A stretch of 64,000 nt of DNA from Cunninghamella blakesleeana (GCA_017871115.1 JAFCIZ010000005.1:3589501-3653500), one strand, 5' to 3'; positions 21,715-35,652 are shown, counted from the first letter of the stretch. Notes: generated from the sequence alone by a model not told the origin. Numbers and translations: made by a program.

Positions 21715-23562
21715 ATGTTAAAGGTACATTTATATATATATATATTATAATCATCATATAAAATAATAAATAAACTAATAAAAAATAATAAAAAAAATAA
21801 CAACTATATCTATCATTTTATTTGTGAAATAGTTTATTCCTAATTCAACACTTTTAAGAGTAACCGCTAAAACAACAACAGGCAAACCCTCCTTACTAGT
21901 TTCTCATCCTTATAAACTCATAAGTATTAAAACATATGGTACAGTCCAAGAAACAAATAATACTTCATCTTCTTCTCCCCCACCTCCTCCTCTACAATCG
22001 TTTACTTCTAATCATCATTATTATCAACAGCCTCCGCAATCCACTGTAAAACAAGATCAGCTTTTTAATGAAGAAACTCGTCATCAGCTTGAAAGGTTAC
22101 GTCAACATCATTTTCATGCTACTAATATTCCTGATTCACCTGATTTTGGCACCAATCAATATTTGAGTATTAATGAAGATTTACGTGAACAATTAAAAAA
22201 CGTAGTCAGTCAGTTCCATGCTCCTATTAGATATGCTTTTGCTTACGGGAGTGGGGTCTTTCAACAAGTTGGTTATGATGAAAAAGTAAGTATATACATA
22301 GATGGATTTTTATTTTTATTTTCTTTTTAAGAAATATCGATAAGGAATAATAACAATGATTTTGACATTTTTTATTTTATTAAAAAGAAAAAACCAATGA
22401 TAGATTTTATATTTGGCGTGAGTCATCCTGGCCATTGGCATGCATTAAATATTCAACAAAATCCACATCATTATTCTAGTTTAAAACGATTAGGATCAAG
22501 TACTGTAGCTACTTTACAGGATAAATTCGGTGCTGGAGTTTATTTTAACCCTTATGTTGAAGTGAATGGAATTGTAAATATTTAAATAATTTTTTTTTTT
22601 TTAAGAGGAAAAATAATAATAATCATTAATCGCTAAAAAAAGAATTTTAAAACTCATTTCAATCCATTTTTATTTATTCATTTATTATTAGATGATCAAA
22701 TATGGTGTGGTATCTATTGATAAATTATGTAGAGATTTAATTGATTGGGAAACCTTATATTTGGCTGGAAGAATGCATAAACCTGTCAAAATCTTACGTG
22801 ATGATGCAAGAGTTAGATTAGCAAACCAAGTCAATTTGACAGAAGCTGTTCGAGTAGCCTTATTAACTTTACCTGAACACTTTAGTGAAAAGGAATTGTT
22901 TGAAAAGATTGCTGGTATTAGCTATGTAGGAGATTTTCGTATGGTGGTAGGGGAAAATCCAAATAAAGTTAAAAATATTGTTGGTGCTCAATTGGACCAT
23001 TTTCATCGGTTATATATCAGTTTATTGGGGGATTTGCCTAATGTTGCTATACTTAATAATGGTCATTTCCAGGTAAGATAATAACAGTAATTAATAATAA
23101 TAATGAAATAAACTTATTCATTTAATTTATTCCCTTACTTATATAGCAAAATCTTAACCCTAAATATCGAGGCCTTATGGTACAAAAACTTCCAAGAACT
23201 TTATATGATCTTGTATTAAAAGAACATCGTAATTATGCAGCTAAACATAATTTAGAATTACCTTTGAACAAGTCGGAAATGTATCAACAAATCGCTTCCT
23301 CATCAAACTTGCCCATTTATATGGATAATTGTAATATATATATATAAATTTAAATTCGTCGATTGTTTTCTTTTTTTAAAAAAAATAGTTCAACTAATTT
23401 ATTGCTATTCTTTTTTTTTTATTATTATTATTAGCTCTTCGTACAATTATCGGTAAGCCTGCGTTAACACAAAGTATTAAGGGAATTTTCACAGCTGGTC
23501 TCTTCAAATCTTCTCGTTATGCAACTGCTAAATTATCTAAATGGATAAAAGCCAAAAAATAA
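21715..23562 (+). CDS. TAM41: Mitochondrial CDP-diacylglycerol synthase Tam41 (Mmp37)
   Basis: Makes CDP-diacylglycerol from phosphatidic acid in the mitochondrial inner membrane for cardiolipin synthesis. Six inferred exons (21715-21723, 21833-22285, 22388-22573, 22692-23072, 23147-23330, 23435-23562) give 446 residues; the first exon is only 9 bp (Met-Leu-Lys). Family signatures are AYGSGVFQQVGY (the nucleotidyltransferase G-S motif), MIDFIFGVSHPGHWH, NPHHYSSLKRLGS, GAGVYFNPYVEV, LYLAGRMHKPVKIL and a C-terminal GKPALTQSIKGIFTAG helix region. The N-terminal ~110 residues are basic and then Ser/Pro/Gln-rich, consistent with a presequence and linker. The start follows from the open frame across the micro-exon. 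Confidence 0.95.
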
Positions 23563-24083
23563 TTATTTTTTTTTTAATTTAGATATAGACTTTTGATTAT
23601 TTTTTTTTTTTTTATTTCATTCTTTTTATTCCTCTCTCGCTCTCTCTCTCGTTTTTTTTTATTATATATTTTCTCCAAATATTCATTCCTTTTCTACTCT
23701 TTTTTTTTTTATTATATCTTTGTAAATATATTTATATATTTTTCTATATGTATTGTGATCAATTTGAGACCAATTTTTTTTAAATATTACTTTTCTTTTT
23801 TTTTTTTTATATTCCAAGTTTTATTATTATTATTATAACTATTTATTTTCAAAGTACCTTTATCTTTAAATATTCTTTTTTTTTATTAATTCAATAAAAT
23901 ATAGGCATAAATGAATTTCTTCATAAAAAAAAGCTTTAATTTAATTGGTTTAAAAATCTAATATTAGATTTTTTTTTGAAGGTGGCTTGTGAAATTTTCT
24001 TATTTGTGTTTGTTTTCAGCTTTTCAACATTTTTTTTCTTTTTTCTTCCTCTTTTCTCTTTCTTCCATTTCAAATATATCAAT

Positions 24084-24593
24084 ATGGCTCACGCTAACGT
24101 TTGGAACTCTCGTCCTAAGACCTATGGTAAAGGCTCTCGTCAATGGTAAAGTTTTTTTCAAGTCAAACATTGCTTTTTTTTTATTATTATTATTTTTAGC
24201 TGGATTATGTTTTCAACCTTTTTTAATTTTTTACAACCTTTATTTTTCAACAAAAACCACAAAAATAATATAAAAATATGATGATATGAATTATTATCAT
24301 TATTGGATGTATAAAAGTGCACTTTAAACTTATTGTTCTATTTGTTTATTTATATTCTCATTTGAATAGTCGTGTCTGTGCTCACCGTGCTGGTTTGATC
24401 CGCAAGTACAACCTTAACATCTGCCGTCAATGTTTCCGTGAATACGCCAACGATATCGGTTTCCACAAGGTAAATATTATAAATATTATATTATACTACT
24501 AATAAATAACCATAATAGGGTAGATAGAATGATATTAAAGTTTTCATTATCTAATATCTCTTTTTCTTTCTTTTAATAATATAGTACCGTTAA
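24084..24593 (+). CDS. RPS29: 40S ribosomal protein S29 (uS14)
   Basis: Three exons (24084-24145, 24370-24469, 24585-24593) encode 56 residues, exactly the eukaryotic S29 length. The protein binds near the small-subunit head and carries a zinc-binding set, with one Cys formed across the first splice junction (TG|T) then [19 protein letters not shown], i.e. a C-x2-C...C-x2-C motif. The last exon is only Tyr-Arg-stop. The coding part uses C-ending codons much more than its neighbours (GCC, AAG, CGT, GTC), as expected of a highly expressed gene. A perfect 22-bp palindrome lies at 23952-23973 in the promoter. Confidence 0.97.
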
Positions 24594-25025
24594 AGAATAA
24601 AAAAAAAAGTTATGTTTATTATTTATTTTATATATATATATATAATAATAATAATAAATAATATATATCTTGGTACACTTTTTTTTCTTTCAACTCTCTC
24701 TTTCCCCTTATTTTTTTTTAAAACAATATGAATAAAAGCATATTCTCACAATTTGTTTGAAACCAAAAATAATTATGAAAATATAATATAATATAGTTTA
24801 ATTTTGATTAGAATTAAAAAATATACATTTTTATAAAAGGAAGAAGGATATATGTATATAAGAAAGGATGATCCATTTTTTAATATTAGATAGTAATGAA
24901 CAGCTGACTCGGCAAGATTTTCCAAATTGGTTAAATCCATTTTCATATTTATTTTGATTTAAAAAAATCTTTTCCCTTTTCCTTTTCCTTTTTATTTTTT
25001 TGTTTTACGCTTATTTTAATATACA

Positions 25026-26062
25026 ATGGGATATCCTGATTATTATAGAGTACTTGAAATACCTGAAGCTTCAACTCAAGAAGAAATACGACAAGGTATA
25101 TATATATATATATAATAACTTTTATTAAAACAAAAAAACAAAAAATAATGATAAAAGTGGGTTCAAATACTTGTCTATTCATTTTTTTTTGTTCTTTCTA
25201 TTACTCTATTTTTATTTTATTTTATTTTTATAAATAAGCATATAAAAAACAAGCTTTACTTAACCATCCAGATAGACTTGGAGATAATGCAACAGAAGAA
25301 GAAAGAAGAGCAGCAACAAGGCGATTTCAATTAATAGCCGATGCTTATTATGTTTTAGGTGATGAAGGACGAAGAAGAGAATATCATAAATCAAAAGACC
25401 GTTACGGAGAACCTTCTGAAGCTAATCCAACTGCTTCTGCTAGACAAGCTAATGACGTTTTTGGAAATATTTTTGAAGAATTACTTCGTCCTGAAGGTAA
25501 TTTAATAAAATAAATAATAAGCAATAGTAAATAACATTTATCACTTATCATTTTTTTTTTATTTAATTACCAAATATAGTGGAACACCCATCTGTAGCTT
25601 GGCGCATTTTAGGCGCTGGTGCTGGTAATAAATCAACATATATATATATATATTTAAAAAAACAAAAACAAAAATAATCACATTACTTATACATATGAAC
25701 TTTTTATTTATAATGACTTTTTTTTTATAATAATAATTTTAGGTGCTGTTCTTGGTTTTATTGTTGGAAACGTTGGTGGTGCTGCAGTTGGTGCGTTAGC
25801 TGGAAAAACGTTAGGTCAAATTAGAGATCATAAAGGTAAACTTTTTTATATATTATGCCGATCAATTGATTTATTTATACTGATTTATCTCGTTCTTTCT
25901 CTCTTTTTTTTTTTTTATTTTGTTTTATTTTTAATGTGTATATAACTAGGTGTTTCTGTTTATACAGCTTTTGAAAGGTTATCTATGGATGAACGTAGAA
26001 ATATTTTAACTACACTTTTAACACGTTTTGTTATGCATGGTGCCAGTGCTGCAATGAAATAA
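25026..26062 (+). CDS. J-domain (DnaJ) co-chaperone
   Basis: Five exons (25026-25095, 25239-25496, 25580-25624, 25743-25835, 25950-26062) encode 192 residues. Residues 4-70 form a J domain that stimulates Hsp70 ATPase: YYRVLEIPEASTQEEIRQAYKKQALLNHPDR with the invariant HPD, then FQLIADAYYVLGDEGRRREY. A middle region ANDVFGNIFEELLRPE is followed by a Gly/Ala-rich hydrophobic stretch (GAGAGAVLGFIVGNVGGAAVGALAG) that could be a membrane-inserting hairpin, then a helical tail. There is no zinc-finger region, so it is a type III J protein. Fungal homologues of this shape exist, but I cannot name the exact orthologue. Confidence 0.9.
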
Positions 26063-26223
26063 TTTTTTTTTTTTTTAAATATTAAAAAATATTGTATCTA
26101 TATGTTATTATTATTTGTTATATATATATATTATTTTGTGAATATCATTATTATTATTTTTATTGTAGTCAATATATGTATACAAAAAAATCATCATTCT
26201 TTTTTTATTTTTTTAATAATAAA

Positions 26224-27252
<1,029 letters not shown>

Positions 27253-27423
27253 ATTGGGAAAAAAAGAAAAGGGGGGAAAAGAAAAGAGAAAAAAAAAGAG
27301 AAAAAAAACAATATTCTTTTTATTTAAATAGCAAATTTACACTTTTTTATTTGAGTTTTAAAAATAGTATTTTTTGTGTATATATAAAGAGGGGGTATAA
27401 TGGTTATATATGTTATCTTAATT

Positions 27424-29840
27424 TTAAGCTTCAACTTTTTCCTTTTCATCATCTTTCTTTTCTTGTTTTTTATCATCTTTTTCATTATTTTTATCATCTT
27501 CCACTTCTGCTTTTTTACATTGACAAGTAGCGTTTTCATTTTCATCCTTGGCAGTAGAAGATTTTTCTTCTTTATCTTCATCCTTTTTATCTTTATTATC
27601 TTCATCCTTTTTGGAGCCATCCTTTTTATTATTATGAATTTTAGCTTGTTCACGATCCAATTTTGTTCTTTCCAAAAATTCAGGAACTTGAGCAAATAAT
27701 TTATCCAAGATACCTTGATCATTGCCATTATCGGGGCCAGCTTCCAAAAACACTGTAACGAATAAATTTTGTAATTCAGCTGTAGTAACAGTATGTTCAG
27801 GAATCATGGTTAAAAATTCATCTAATTTTTCTTTCAAGAAAGCCTTATGTTTTTCTTTATCTTCTTTTTTGTTATCATTTTCTTCATCTTGATGTTCACT
27901 TTCATTATCGGATTCTTGTTCATTAGGAGGAGTAGGTGGTAAAGAGTAATCATCTTTTTTACTATCTTTCTTCTTGATCATGGCAGTAGCAGTATTCTTT
28001 TCCGTAATGGCTTTTTCTTGTTTTTCTTCATCTTCTTTAACATCAAAGAATCTCCAAAACATAGCTTCAACTTGGTCATGTACAGCATATCCAAATTCTA
28101 ATTTGATATCAATTCTACCAGGTCTTAATAAGGCAGGTTCCAACTTATTCATATCATTACATGTCATAAATACCACTATTTTTTTTTTTTTTTTTAAAAA
28201 AAAGCAACAAGAATGAGTCAATAAGTTATAAACTTTTTTTTTTTTTTAAAAAAAATATAATAAAATAAAACCAACTAGTATATTTATACAAACTTACTTG
28301 AACCGTTATTTCCATTAATACCATCCAAACCATTTAAAAGACCAGAGACGGAAATAGTATTATCAGTATCAGTACTATCGTAATGATCAATATCTTCAAT
28401 TACAATAAGAGTTTTTTCAGGAACTTTCGAAACCATATTTTGAAATTCTGAATCGGAAGTGATTTCTGTTAATTTGATTAAAGCAATATCCAATTGTAGT
28501 TGACCCTAATAAAACAGAAGTAATGAATAAAAAAGAATAATAGTTTTAGTGTTTGCTATTTTATTTTTTAAAAAAAGAGTAATTCATGATAATGATAATC
28601 TATCGTATTTCAACTTACAGCTAGAGCTTGGATTAAAGATGTTTTACCAGTACCAGGAATACCATATAATAAATAACCACGTCGATAAGGTAAAAATCTT
28701 TTTTGATACCAATCTTGGCTTTTAAGAAATCGTTCCATATCATTTAATATGTTTTCTTTTACACCTTTAGGTAAATTAACAGAATCAATGCTACGAGGGT
28801 CAATTTTATCCTTATAGTTCCAATTGTCATACCCATCCCACTTCAAAATATCAATCTAAAAATAAATATATATTTAAATATATTGATGGTCAAAATAAAT
28901 ATACAATTCTATTTATATAACTTTTAATTCTTATATTTGTTGTTTATTTTTTACTTACGGAATTATCTTCACTGTTATTATAAAGATCAGCCCAATCTTG
29001 TAATATTGATTTTAAAGTATCAATAGATTCAAAAGGACTAACTTCAATACTAACAGAGATATAAGAGGGACGGGTTGATTTTTCATCATCATCATCTTCA
29101 TTTTGATGAGCTACAGAGATATCATAACCTTTATATTGAATCATATTGGTTGTATTATTTCCTATTTTAAAAATAATAGTAACAGTAATAAATAGTAAAA
29201 TCAATTAATTCCATTCAATCTGATAATTAAGCGGGGTTTATATATATATATAGATTGATAGTGAATAGATGCTAAGTAGATATCTAAATAAACTTACTAG
29301 GATATAAACCAATTTGAGGCTTTTCATGTTCTTCTTCATCGTCATTATAATAATTATAAGTACCAACTGCTTCAGTTAAACCAGGAATTTCTTCTGTATT
29401 TTTCTTGATAAAACTATCAATAGCATTATAAGCAGAATCATGATAATATACTCTTACTGTTAAAGTTTTAGTTTGTTTTACAACACGATTAAAGCAGTAT
29501 TCTAATAATTGTTGCCAATTTGTTCTAAGAATGGCTATTATTATAAAATAAAATGGAAAAAGAACAAACAACCACGTATAAATAACAATAATTTTTTTAA
29601 ATTCTCTTTCTATTATCATATCTATTATTTTTTTTTACGAAAAGACTTACGAGCAATATAGAATAATATACCCAACATAACAAAGTCATTTCCAAAGTAA
29701 CGTTGGCATAATCTTGTTAATCTTTCACCAAGAATGCTATGCCAGAATTTTTCTTCAGATACGTTTTCAAGTAGATATAAAATAAATTCAAAAATACTAG
29801 TGAGTTTTAAAGAACGTACTTTAGCGAGAGGTAAAGGCAT
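27424..29840 (-). CDS. BCS1-like AAA ATPase with a long charged C-terminal extension
   Basis: Six exons (29840-29651, 29534-29298, 29161-28959, 28855-28619, 28505-28298, 28175-27424) give 608 residues. The N-terminal region has a hydrophobic segment ([15 protein letters not shown]) and a BCS1_N-like region; then [21 protein letters not shown] (Walker A), [13 protein letters not shown] (Walker B, with the ED-I-D form typical of Bcs1) and [16 protein letters not shown] (sensor/second region of homology). Bcs1 is the inner-membrane chaperone that inserts the Rieske protein into complex III; many fungi have paralogues of unknown role. The last ~180 residues are an unusual extension rich in Lys, Asp and Glu, split around a folded-looking segment ([25 protein letters not shown]). 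The extension makes a paralogue likelier than true Bcs1. Confidence 0.85.
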
Positions 29841-30593
29841 TGTAATATAATATTATAATAAATTGAACTATATAAAGTAAATAAGTTTATAGTAAAAAAA
29901 GTAAGAAAGTAAAGAAAGAAAAGTAAAAAAAAAAGTGAAAACGAAATTTATTTTATAATTTTTACAAGAAAGCCTCACTGCGGTTTCGATTTATATGAGA
30001 AAAAAGAGTACAGAGGTATTTCAGTCTAATTTTTTACACGTCAAAGCCCACTGCGGTTTTTTCCTTAAAGAGCCATAAAACCGTCTGGTTTTTTTTATGA
30101 CAAAATGAGAGTAATCCACTCTCTCATATCCGCAGCTTCTTTTTTTGTTTTTTGTTTTTTATTTTTTTATTATTATCATTAAAAATAGATATCAAGTATT
30201 AACCTATTTTGGTAATCACACTTTATATGTGGTTACCTTGGTTACCAGTACAACTTTCCAACTCTAATTTCAACAAAAAAAAATAAATAGTTTTTGAGCA
30301 AAGCTGAAGAAATCTTAAAAACTTAAATTCAGATACTGGTGGTTTTTTTTAATTTAAACTTTGTTCGAAAAAGTTTTTTTTGTTCAAATTTAAATACAAA
30401 AAAGGAAACTCTTTTTAAAACTCCTATTTTTTTTTTTCAAGCATAATTTTTACCTGTGACCGTAAAGGAAAAAAAGAAAAAAAAGATCATCCATTTTTTT
30501 TTTTTTCACCCTTTTTCCTCTTTATTATTATTTTTCTTCTTCTTATTTTTTACATATAAATATTATCAAATATATATTAAAAAGGTGTCAATA
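29841..30593. other. Divergent promoter region between the BCS1-like and B56 genes
   Basis: Gene-free, but less A/T-dominated than other gaps. Two near-identical copies of AAAGCC(T)CACTGCGGTTT occur at 29969-29986 and 30044-30060, a small inverted repeat ATGAGAG/CTCTCAT at 30105-30127, and a 10-bp-arm inverted repeat around 30211-30237. Confidence 0.6.
30211..30237. promoter_or_regulatory. Inverted repeat GGTAATCACA-N7-TGTGGTTACC
   Basis: The 10-bp arms match at 9 of 10 positions, and a half-site (GGTTACC) recurs just downstream at about 30240-30246. The shape is that of a dimeric transcription-factor site in the BCS1-like/B56 divergent promoter. No named factor is assigned. Confidence 0.4.
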
Positions 30594-33338
30594 ATGATGA
30601 AAGGAATCAAAGGTGTTGTAAGTTAGTTTCTATTCCTTTAACCTTTTTATTATTTTTACTTTTTTTTTGTTATAAAAAGTAATAAGTTTTTTATTTTATA
30701 AAAAAAGAAAAACTCTATTATATACAATAGGTTCGTTTATTGTTAACCTTTCTGCTTGATTTTCTATTCTTTTCTTTTAGTTGAATAGAAAAAATTCTTC
30801 TTCAGATACATCGTCAGACTCAGTTATTCGTTTTAATAAGCCAAAAATAATATCTAATACAAATGCTAATTCAATAGAAAATATTCATCCTACAACACCT
30901 TCACCACCACCACAACCTCCTACTTCTTCCCATTCCTCTTCTTCTACTAATTCGCCTCCTTTAATCGATGATAAAGTCAAGATGAAAAAGTTAAAGAAAC
31001 GAAAAAAACAACAAGGACAAGCAAATGATATGGTATAATATAAATATGATTTTGAAAAAATAAATAGATAAAATACAAAGAAAGTATTACTAATATATAT
31101 ATATATATATATTTGTTTATTTATTTTTATTTTGTTTTAGACTGGACAAAACCCTTTATCACCACCTCCTACTACTTCTTCGGCAACTGCAACTATTACC
31201 CTTGCTTCTACTGCAGCCAAAGTTAGTCATAAAATACAACCAAATACATTTACCAATGTGATAAAACAGGATTTAGCATCGATGAGACCTACCATGAATA
31301 AACTAAAAGCTAGTATTACACCAAAGGATACAATCATTCCTATTGGAAAATCGCCCCGTAGAAGAAAATCATCTAGATTTCATGTTGAAGATCAACCTCG
31401 GCAAGCATTAGAAAAATATCCTCCTTTTAATGGTAATGTATATGTGTATATATTAAAAAAAGGAAAAAAAGTTGAAAAAAAAGAATGATTCAATGGAATG
31501 ATTTATTAATTGGTAGATATTATTATTATTATTATAGAGGTACCTATTGCTCAAAGAGAGGAGCTTTTTTCAAGAAAATTGGCACAATGTACAGTATTGT
31601 TTGATTTTGATGATGTTGCTTCTAATTTAAAAGGAAAGGAAGTGAAAAGGCAAGCTTTACAGGAAATTTTGGAATATGTTACTACAACAAGAGGAGCTAT
31701 TACTGATGTTATTTATCCAAAAGTAGTTAAAATGGTAATATAAAATAAGTTTTTGTAATTTTTTAATTTATAAATATATATAAATATTTAAATTACTATT
31801 ATTATTATCCCATAATTTTTCTTAGGTCTCTGTCAATTTATTTAGAACAATTCCACCACCGTTGAATATGTCATATAATGAAGGGTTCGATGAAGAAGAG
31901 GATGAACCTGTTTTTGAATCTGCTTGGCCTCATTTACAATTAGTATATGAATTCTTTTTACGTTTTATTGAATCCCCTGATTTTAAATCGAATATTGCAA
32001 AGAAATATATTGACGAGCATTTTGTACTTCAGGTAAAAGCAATAGCCATTATTATTATTCCTATTTTATAAACCTTCATCTCATTCTAATATAATGCATC
32101 TAACTTTTTTATATATTTAGTTGTTAGAGTTGTTTAATAGCGAAGATCCTAGAGAGCGTGATTTACTTAAAACAACATTACATAGAGTATATGGAAAGTT
32201 TTTAGGTCTCCGTGCATTTATAAGAAAATCAATCAATAATATATTTTATCAATTTATTTATGAAACTGAACAATTTAATGGTATTGCTGAATTATTAGAG
32301 ATTCTTGGAAGGTAATAAAATTAACTGCAATAATAGTAATTTGTATAAATATTAAAAAAGGAGATAAAGAAATATTGATTATTTATATTAATATTTATTT
32401 ATATTATATTTATAGTATCATTAATGGATTTGCATTACCATTAAAAAATGAACACAAAACATTCTTATTCAAGGTTTTGATCCCGTTACACAAACCATCC
32501 AATATTGGCCCTTACTATCCTCAGTTAGTTTATTGTGTGGTACAATTTTTAGAAAAGGATCCTTCATTAATTCAACAAGTGATGATTCAATTACTTAAAT
32601 ATTGGCCAAAAGTTAATAGCGCAAAGGAGGTTATGTTATTGAATGAAGTGGAAGAAATATTGGACCTTACTGATTCAGATATCTTTGAAACTTTTATGAC
32701 TCCTTTATTTAAAAGAATGGCTTTATGTATAGGCAATACTCATTTTCAGGTAAAGATTGATTACGTATTTTTTTTTTTTTAAATAATTTAAAAAAATTAT
32801 TTACATTCTCATTTTATTTATTTATTTCTTCTTTTTCTTTTTAATAGGTTGCTGAAAGAGCATTATTATTCTGGAATAATGAATATTTTATAAGCTTAGT
32901 GAATGATAATATTGAAGTCATATTACCTATCATGTATCCAGTTTTATATGAAAATTCAAAATCACATTGGAATAGGTATGCAATATATATATATACAAGT
33001 ATACATACGTAATAATCCATTCAAATGATTTATTAATGATTGTTGCGTACTTTATTTATATTTTTTATCTTATTCTTTTAGAGCTATTCATGGATTAATC
33101 TATAATGCATTGAAACTTTGTATGGATATGAATTATGAATTATTTGAAAAATGCGCTGGGGAATATCAACGACAAACCGAAGAGTAAGTAGTAATAGTAA
33201 TTATAATAAAGAGAATGATAAAAGCTAGTACCATAAGTTAATATTTATTTTTTTAGGAAAAAAAACCAACTTAACCAGCAACAATTATTATGGGAAAAGT
33301 TAGCAGCCATGGCAATAGATAATGATAAAACAAAATAA
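30594..33338 (+). CDS. RTS1: Protein phosphatase 2A regulatory subunit B56 (B')
   Basis: Targets PP2A to substrates with LxxIxE motifs; the yeast orthologue Rts1 acts in stress, cell size and chromosome segregation. Ten exons (30594-30617, 30781-31032, 31141-31432, 31538-31734, 31826-32032, 32121-32311, 32416-32749, 32848-32975, 33082-33183, 33257-33338) sum to 602 residues. The first ~200 are low-complexity (Ser, Pro, Asn, basic KKLKKRKK). The B56 HEAT-like core starts at [24 protein letters not shown] and continues with [86 protein letters not shown] and [27 protein letters not shown], all strongly conserved in the family. Exon 1 is 24 bp. Confidence 0.96.
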
Positions 33339-34207
33339 TGACACCATTATCAAACTTTAATTTATACATATCACCATTTTCATTTTATATTAGCATCATC
33401 ATCATTACAATCATATTAGATTTTTTTTTTTATTTCTATTCGCGTTTTTTTTAATTTTCTTTTTTAATGTCAATGATACCCGATAATTTTTTTCATTCTC
33501 CTCTCCATCTCCATCCTCACTTTTCTTTTAAATAATAATACAACTAATTTTTTTAAATACATCAGCTGTCAGATCAATAAAAATACTGCATAAAACATTT
33601 TATCAGCAGTTTTATTTTCAAAATAAAATGAATTCAGATCCCATGATACATGTATTAATGACATTACTTCGGGGGTTTAAATGTTTTAAAATAGATGATC
33701 TAAAAAAGTTTATATATGTATATTTTTCTCTTTTTGTTGCACTTAACTTTCAAAAAGATAAATAAAAAGATATTCTATATGATCATATGAGCTTAATATT
33801 ATACATTATAAAAAAAACATTTTCCCCCCAATGACGTGACCACGTGTGTAGGATTTATATATTTTAAAAAACATTTATAAAAGTTGAAATAGAAATAAAG
33901 AAGGAGAGTGTATTATACCCTTGACCCAAAATAGTCCCCTGTCGAAATCATTTTTTATTGGTTAAAATATTTAAATTGCCGTCAGTATTGTTTTTTTTTC
34001 TTGCTTTAAAAAAAAATCCATATTAATTTTCACCCAATTTTTTTTTTCTCTTTTCTTCTCTTCCCCAAAAAATCCTTTTTTTTTTAAAAAAACTCCATTA
34101 ATATATATAACGTAAGATGATTCATATCATAAATTAATATTAAATAAAACAAAATAAAAAGAGACTAATTAATTATTTTTGTTATTATTATCGTTTATTA
34201 TTAATAG
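33339..34207. other. Intergenic region / VDAC promoter
   Basis: No gene seen. The notable element is TGACGTGACCACGTGTG at 33832-33848, which contains a CACGTG E-box at 33841-33846 next to a TGACGTGA CRE-like site, about 360 bp upstream of the VDAC ATG. Confidence 0.6.
33841..33846. promoter_or_regulatory. CACGTG E-box adjoining a TGACGTGA element, upstream of VDAC
   Basis: The two ACGTG cores are 3 bp apart in otherwise A/T-rich DNA, a plausible bHLH/bZIP composite site. Function is inferred from motif identity only. Confidence 0.4.
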
Positions 34208-35652
34208 ATGTCTGTCCCAGGTAAATTTTTTTTTTTTTTATATTTAAGAGTCGCGTTTTTTTAAAAAAAATAAAAATAAAAATAAAAAAAATGGGGTTTG
34301 CTAATGGATATATTTATATATATACGTCTTTTTCTTTTTTTTATAATATTATTATTCATTAGTTGCTTTCAACGATATTGGTAAATCTGCCAAAGATCTT
34401 TTATCCAAGGACTACCCCGTTGGTGGTGTTAAACTTGAAGTTAAGACCACTGCTCCTAATGGTGTTGTAAGTTATATATATATATATTTAAATTATCAAT
34501 AATAATAGTAGTAATAACATATAACTAATTTATTATCAATTTTATTATCATATTTTTATTTATCAATTTATATCCGTTATATAACCTATTGGCAATAGAC
34601 TTTCAAGGTAAATGGTCAACGTGATAACAAGACTGGTATTATTGTTGGTGACCTTGAAACCAAATATGCCGATAAGGTCAACGGTATCGTCTTTACTGAA
34701 GCTTGGACTACCTCTAACCATCTTAATGGAAAAATTGAACTTGAAAACAACCTTGCTAGTAAGTTTTATTTATATACTATATTTTTTTCTCTGGGAAATA
34801 TATAGATGGATCATTAAACTTTATTTATTAATATGATAATCACGTTTTTTTCTTTTTAATAGAGGGTCTTAAACTCGAATTATTAACTTCTCTTCTCCCT
34901 GCTTCCAATGAAAAGAGTGCCAAGGTTAACGCTACTTACAAGAAACCTAATGTTCACACTGTTGCTACTCTTGATGTTTTCAAGGTAAAAAAAATACTTT
35001 AATGATGTATAATTATGGTATTTTTTTAAAGTTTTTTTTTATTACGAACTTTTCTCACGATTTTCCTTTTCCTTTTTCTTTTTCTTTTTTAATAGACTAA
35101 CTTCAGCGTTAACTCTGTTGTTGGTCAACAAGGTTTCCTCGTTGGTGGTGAAGTTGCTTACAATGTTGTTGATGGAAAGGTAAAATAGAGAATATAATAA
35201 AGAGAAAAATAAAAGTAAGAAAAGAGACGATAATAAAGGAAAAAATAAATACTAATATATATTTTCACACTTTTGATTTATAGATCAGCCGTTATAATGG
35301 TGCTGCTGGTTTCACTACACCTGAATATGCTGTTGCCCTTCATGCTACCAACAACTTAAACGTTTTCTCTGCTTCTTATTATCACCGTGTCAACTCTGAT
35401 CTTGAAGCTTCTGGTAAGGCCTCATGGGATTCTAAAGGCAGCAATGCTGTTGCTCTTGAAGTTGGTGCTAAACTCAAGTTAGATAGCTCTGCTTTCGTTA
35501 AGGGTAAGATCTCCAACTCTGGTGTTCTTGGTGTTGCTTATACCCAAGCTCTTCGTCCTGGTGTTAAGGTCAACATGGGTGCTGCTATTGATACTACTCG
35601 TCTTAATGAAAATGCTCACAAGATTGGTCTTTCCTTCACTTTGGAAAACTAA
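34208..35652 (+). CDS. POR1: Mitochondrial outer-membrane porin (VDAC)
   Basis: Beta-barrel channel for metabolites and ATP/ADP across the outer mitochondrial membrane. Six exons (34208-34220, 34363-34466, 34599-34758, 34863-34984, 35096-35179, 35284-35652) encode 283 residues, the standard VDAC size. The N-terminal helix region MSVPVAFNDIGKSAKDLLSKDY is typical of porin, alternating hydrophobic beta-strand patterns fill the rest, and the C-terminal LNENAHKIGLSFTLEN matches the porin signature and the beta-signal for SAM-complex insertion. Exon 1 is 13 bp. Codon use is C-rich (AAC, GTC, AAG) relative to neighbours, consistent with high expression. Confidence 0.97.

Noticed and set aside
27400..27699. 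99-codon plus-strand hydrophobic ORF
   Set aside because: Antisense of the Lys/Asp/Glu-rich tail of the BCS1-like gene; Lys/Glu codons read backwards as Phe/Leu/Ile.
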